Assembly: GCA_002331575.1 (NCBI GenBank)
Contig: DCZG01000165.1
Coordinates: 5,320-27,578, forward strand
Source of the DNA: Atopobium sp. UBA2090
GTDB taxonomy: Bacteria; Actinomycetota; Coriobacteriia; Coriobacteriales; Atopobiaceae
Length of the DNA stretch: 22,259 bases
Reading direction: 5' to 3'
The stretch's first letter is position 1. Every line of letters starts with the position of its first letter. The position numbers and the translations under genes were made by a program. The notes below the pieces were generated by a model. The model searched no databases. It saw only the letters and a program-made list of their open reading frames with translations, and was not told the DNA's origin. This document shows, piece by piece, positions 20,964 to 22,259 of the stretch.

Positions 20964-21683
20964 TTATTCAGAGATGCTTGCCTGAGTCCTGCGTAGCCGC
21001 CGCCCACCGACGATGCATCCGACCGAGAACGCCGCGACGAAGATGACGAGCAGCGCACCGAGAAACATCCAGAGCGGCTCGGGCAGCGAGCGAATCAGAA
21101 GCGCGTCTCCTGGAAAGAGCCAGGTCCCGGATGAGAAGAACCATCCGTGGAGCCAGTTGAAGAGATCATAGAAGTCGAACAGAGCTATCGCCGTGAACAC
21201 CACTGCCAACGAGACCGCACCGATGCCGCCAGCGAGAAGGGCACCGCCCACAGCGCGTCCGCCAAAGAGACGGCACACGAGGACGAGGACAGCCACCAGG
21301 CAGCAGGACGAGATCGCGGCGAACTCGATCATCCCAAAGAAGAACTCGCGCACGGAGAGCAGGTGGGTTCGGGATTGCTCGCCGAGCGTCGTCGGTGTCT
21401 CCGCCACCCCCCAGGGCAGGCTCGCATCGTCGTCGCCCATGCAGAACGCGAGGACGCCCTGGCCGACCTGGGCGCATTCGTCATGTGTGAGGCCGGTGCC
21501 CTCCTCCTCTGAAAAGAGCTGCGTCGCAAGCTTGGTCGGATAAGGCGTAAGCAGCAGCGAGAAGGACACGCCGAGAATCGCGCAGACGAGCAGGACCGCC
21601 GCGAGCGCGGTAAAGACGACGCGGGCAATGCCGTGTCGGGAGCTCGAATCGGATGATGTCACGTCGGTATCCATGCGGGTCAT
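20964..21683 (-). CDS. DUF1461 / TIGR01906 integral membrane protein (Lit-like)
   Basis: A 239-residue membrane protein with four main membrane segments (about 20-46, 115-138, 145-168 and 202-224) and an extracytoplasmic loop after the first. Two conserved-histidine motifs of the DUF1461 family are present: THLLSVREFF (His107) and FDFYDLFNWLHGWFFSSGTW (His179), followed by PGDALLIRSLPEPLW. The family includes Lit, the lipoprotein intramolecular transacylase of some Firmicutes, which makes lyso-form lipoproteins that are less visible to TLR2; its two catalytic histidines fall in these motifs. Whether this homologue has that activity is an inference. The ATG at 21683 lacks a clear ribosome site; Met4 is an alternative. 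Confidence 0.8.
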   Translation of the reverse strand: MTRMDTDVTSSDSSSRHGIARVVFTALAAVLLVCAILGVSFSLLLTPYPTKLATQLFSEEEGTGLTHDECAQVGQGVLAFCMGDDDASLPWGVAETPTTLGEQSRTHLLSVREFFFGMIEFAAISSCCLVAVLVLVCRLFGGRAVGGALLAGGIGAVSLAVVFTAIALFDFYDLFNWLHGWFFSSGTWLFPGDALLIRSLPEPLWMFLGALLVIFVAAFSVGCIVGGRRLRRTQASISE

Positions 21684-21710
21684 GCTAGCACACGATCATC
21701 TCGCCGTTGT

Positions 21711-21739
21711 TTGACTTACCGCCTGGTGACGCCCACACT
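21711..21739 (+). promoter_or_regulatory. candidate promoter for a leaderless message
   Basis: TTGACT (21711-21716), a 17-bp spacer and CACACT (21734-21739) are followed after 7 bases by the ATG at 21747. The start of transcription would then coincide with the start codon. No Shine-Dalgarno is seen. The -10 is weak (three of six, but the A, A and T it keeps include the key positions). Confidence 0.4.
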
Positions 21740-21746
21740 TGTTCCC

Positions 21747-22190
21747 ATGAATAGCGACATCGACAAGGACCTCGCACCGCGCCTCGACTGGATCGCACGC
21801 ATCGCCGTCGGAGCCGTCTTTGCCATGAACGTGTGGTGCTCGCTCGGCTTCATCGTCGACCCTGGCGCCTACGCTGCCTCCTACGAGCTGACAGGGGTCG
21901 CCGGTCAGGCAGCCGTCCAGGGACTCGGAGTCGCCTTCCTCATGTGGAACGTGACCTATCCCCTCGTGATCGCCCGGCCCTCCACGCACCTGACGCTCTA
22001 CGCGGTCGTGCTCGCCCAGCAGGTCGTGGGCCTCGTGGGCGAGACGTTCATCAGCCTGACCCTGCCTGCCGGCCACACGACGCTCGCGGCGGCGCTCGAG
22101 CGGTTCATCGTCTGCGACGGAATCGGCCTTGTCATCATGGCGATCGCCTTCGTCCTCGTCCGCCGTGCCGTGCGTGGAAGCACGCGCTGA
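21747..22190 (+). CDS. small four-helix membrane protein, unknown function
   Basis: A 147-residue protein with four predicted membrane segments (about residues 13-34, 51-75, 78-99 and 116-138). Motifs that look conserved in similar proteins are DPGAYAASYELTGVAGQAA, QGLGVAFLMWNVTYP and GLVGETFIS, ending RFIVCDGIGLVIM. The layout (GxxxP...SY.LtG...RG.G..FL.WN) resembles uncharacterised DoxX/DUF4345-like membrane proteins, but I cannot assign a function. ATG 21747 is chosen over an in-frame TTG at 21711, because the TTG lies in the probable -35 box. No ribosome site precedes the ATG, which fits leaderless translation. It stands alone and is divergent from the DUF1461 gene, 63 bases apart. Confidence 0.65.
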   Translation: MNSDIDKDLAPRLDWIARIAVGAVFAMNVWCSLGFIVDPGAYAASYELTGVAGQAAVQGLGVAFLMWNVTYPLVIARPSTHLTLYAVVLAQQVVGLVGETFISLTLPAGHTTLAAALERFIVCDGIGLVIMAIAFVLVRRAVRGSTR

Positions 22191-22238
22191 CAAGCCAGCA
22201 GACGGACTCGAACCGCAGCTCCGTTCCGACCCTCTCCC

Positions 22239-22259
22239 GCTTTCAGGCAAATCTTGTGG
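22239..22259 (+). repeat. second copy of the palindromic element, cut by the window end
   Basis: The last 21 bases are identical to 4361-4381, the outer part of the left arm of the 93-bp inverted repeat. The copy begins 48 bases after the stop of the small membrane protein, and the window ends within the arm. The flank shares no clear sequence with the first copy beyond a short C/T-rich stretch. Confidence 0.85.

Noticed and set aside
20525..21046. 173-residue plus-strand frame across the LytTR and DUF1461 gap
   Set aside because: It runs antisense through the LytTR gene, has no domain-like composition and no ribosome site.
22190..22225. tRNA-like T-arm on the minus strand (GGTTCGAGTCC)
   Set aside because: The T-stem has a mismatch and no acceptor, anticodon or D-arm can be placed; the match is short enough for chance.

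Overview
The window is GC-rich and tightly packed, with strong AGGAGG-type ribosome sites and families common in anaerobic, gut- or mouth-dwelling Actinobacteria: an EFR1-type flavodoxin/ferredoxin protein, a PTS sugar operon, an LTA-synthase-like enzyme, and SdpI-like and DUF1461 membrane proteins. My best guess is a member of the Coriobacteriia (Olsenella/Atopobium/Collinsella type). This is an inference from gene content; no rRNA or marker gene is present. No tRNA, CRISPR array, phage gene or transposase was found.

Left part (1-10.1 kb). A 5'-truncated LTA-synthase-like membrane enzyme is followed by a nitroreductase behind an extended -10 promoter and a strong terminator. A minus-strand pair follows: a YtrA-type GntR repressor and a DUF1648/DUF5808 membrane protein, with a perfect inverted-repeat operator upstream. 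Next is a 351-bp gene-free stretch holding a 93-bp element that is a 35-bp perfect inverted repeat. Then comes a three-gene redox/hydrolase operon (ArsR regulator, EFR1 ferredoxin, metallo-beta-lactamase-fold hydrolase) and a lone 1097-residue superfamily 1 helicase.

Middle part (10.1-14.3 kb). An MFS transporter is divergent from the helicase. A 322-bp intergenic region then carries six copies of a GAGCCA-based repeat in both orientations. After it lies an 844-residue protein that fuses a xylose-isomerase-like TIM barrel to a complete acyl-CoA synthetase. The MFS/helicase intergenic region and the fusion promoter share the same palindrome, GTCGT-N7-ACGAC, which suggests one regulator.

Right part (14.3-22.26 kb). 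A six-gene minus-strand sugar operon reads deoC-like aldolase, a DUF299 protein made of the N-terminal domain only, transaldolase-like aldolase, rpiB, ydcF and PTS EIIBC. A divergent GntR/UTRA regulator probably controls it. I read it as PTS uptake of a sugar, isomerisation by RpiB and cleavage by one or two class I aldolases; the substrate is unknown. Beyond it lie a stand-alone LytTR regulator, a DUF1461/Lit-like membrane protein, and a small four-helix membrane protein that may be translated leaderless. The window ends inside a second copy of the inverted-repeat element, which may mean that it ends at a repeat-induced contig break.

The best candidates for something undescribed are the TIM-barrel/acyl-CoA-ligase fusion with its shared operator, the sugar operon with the orphan DUF299 half-protein, and the two families of palindromic intergenic repeats.
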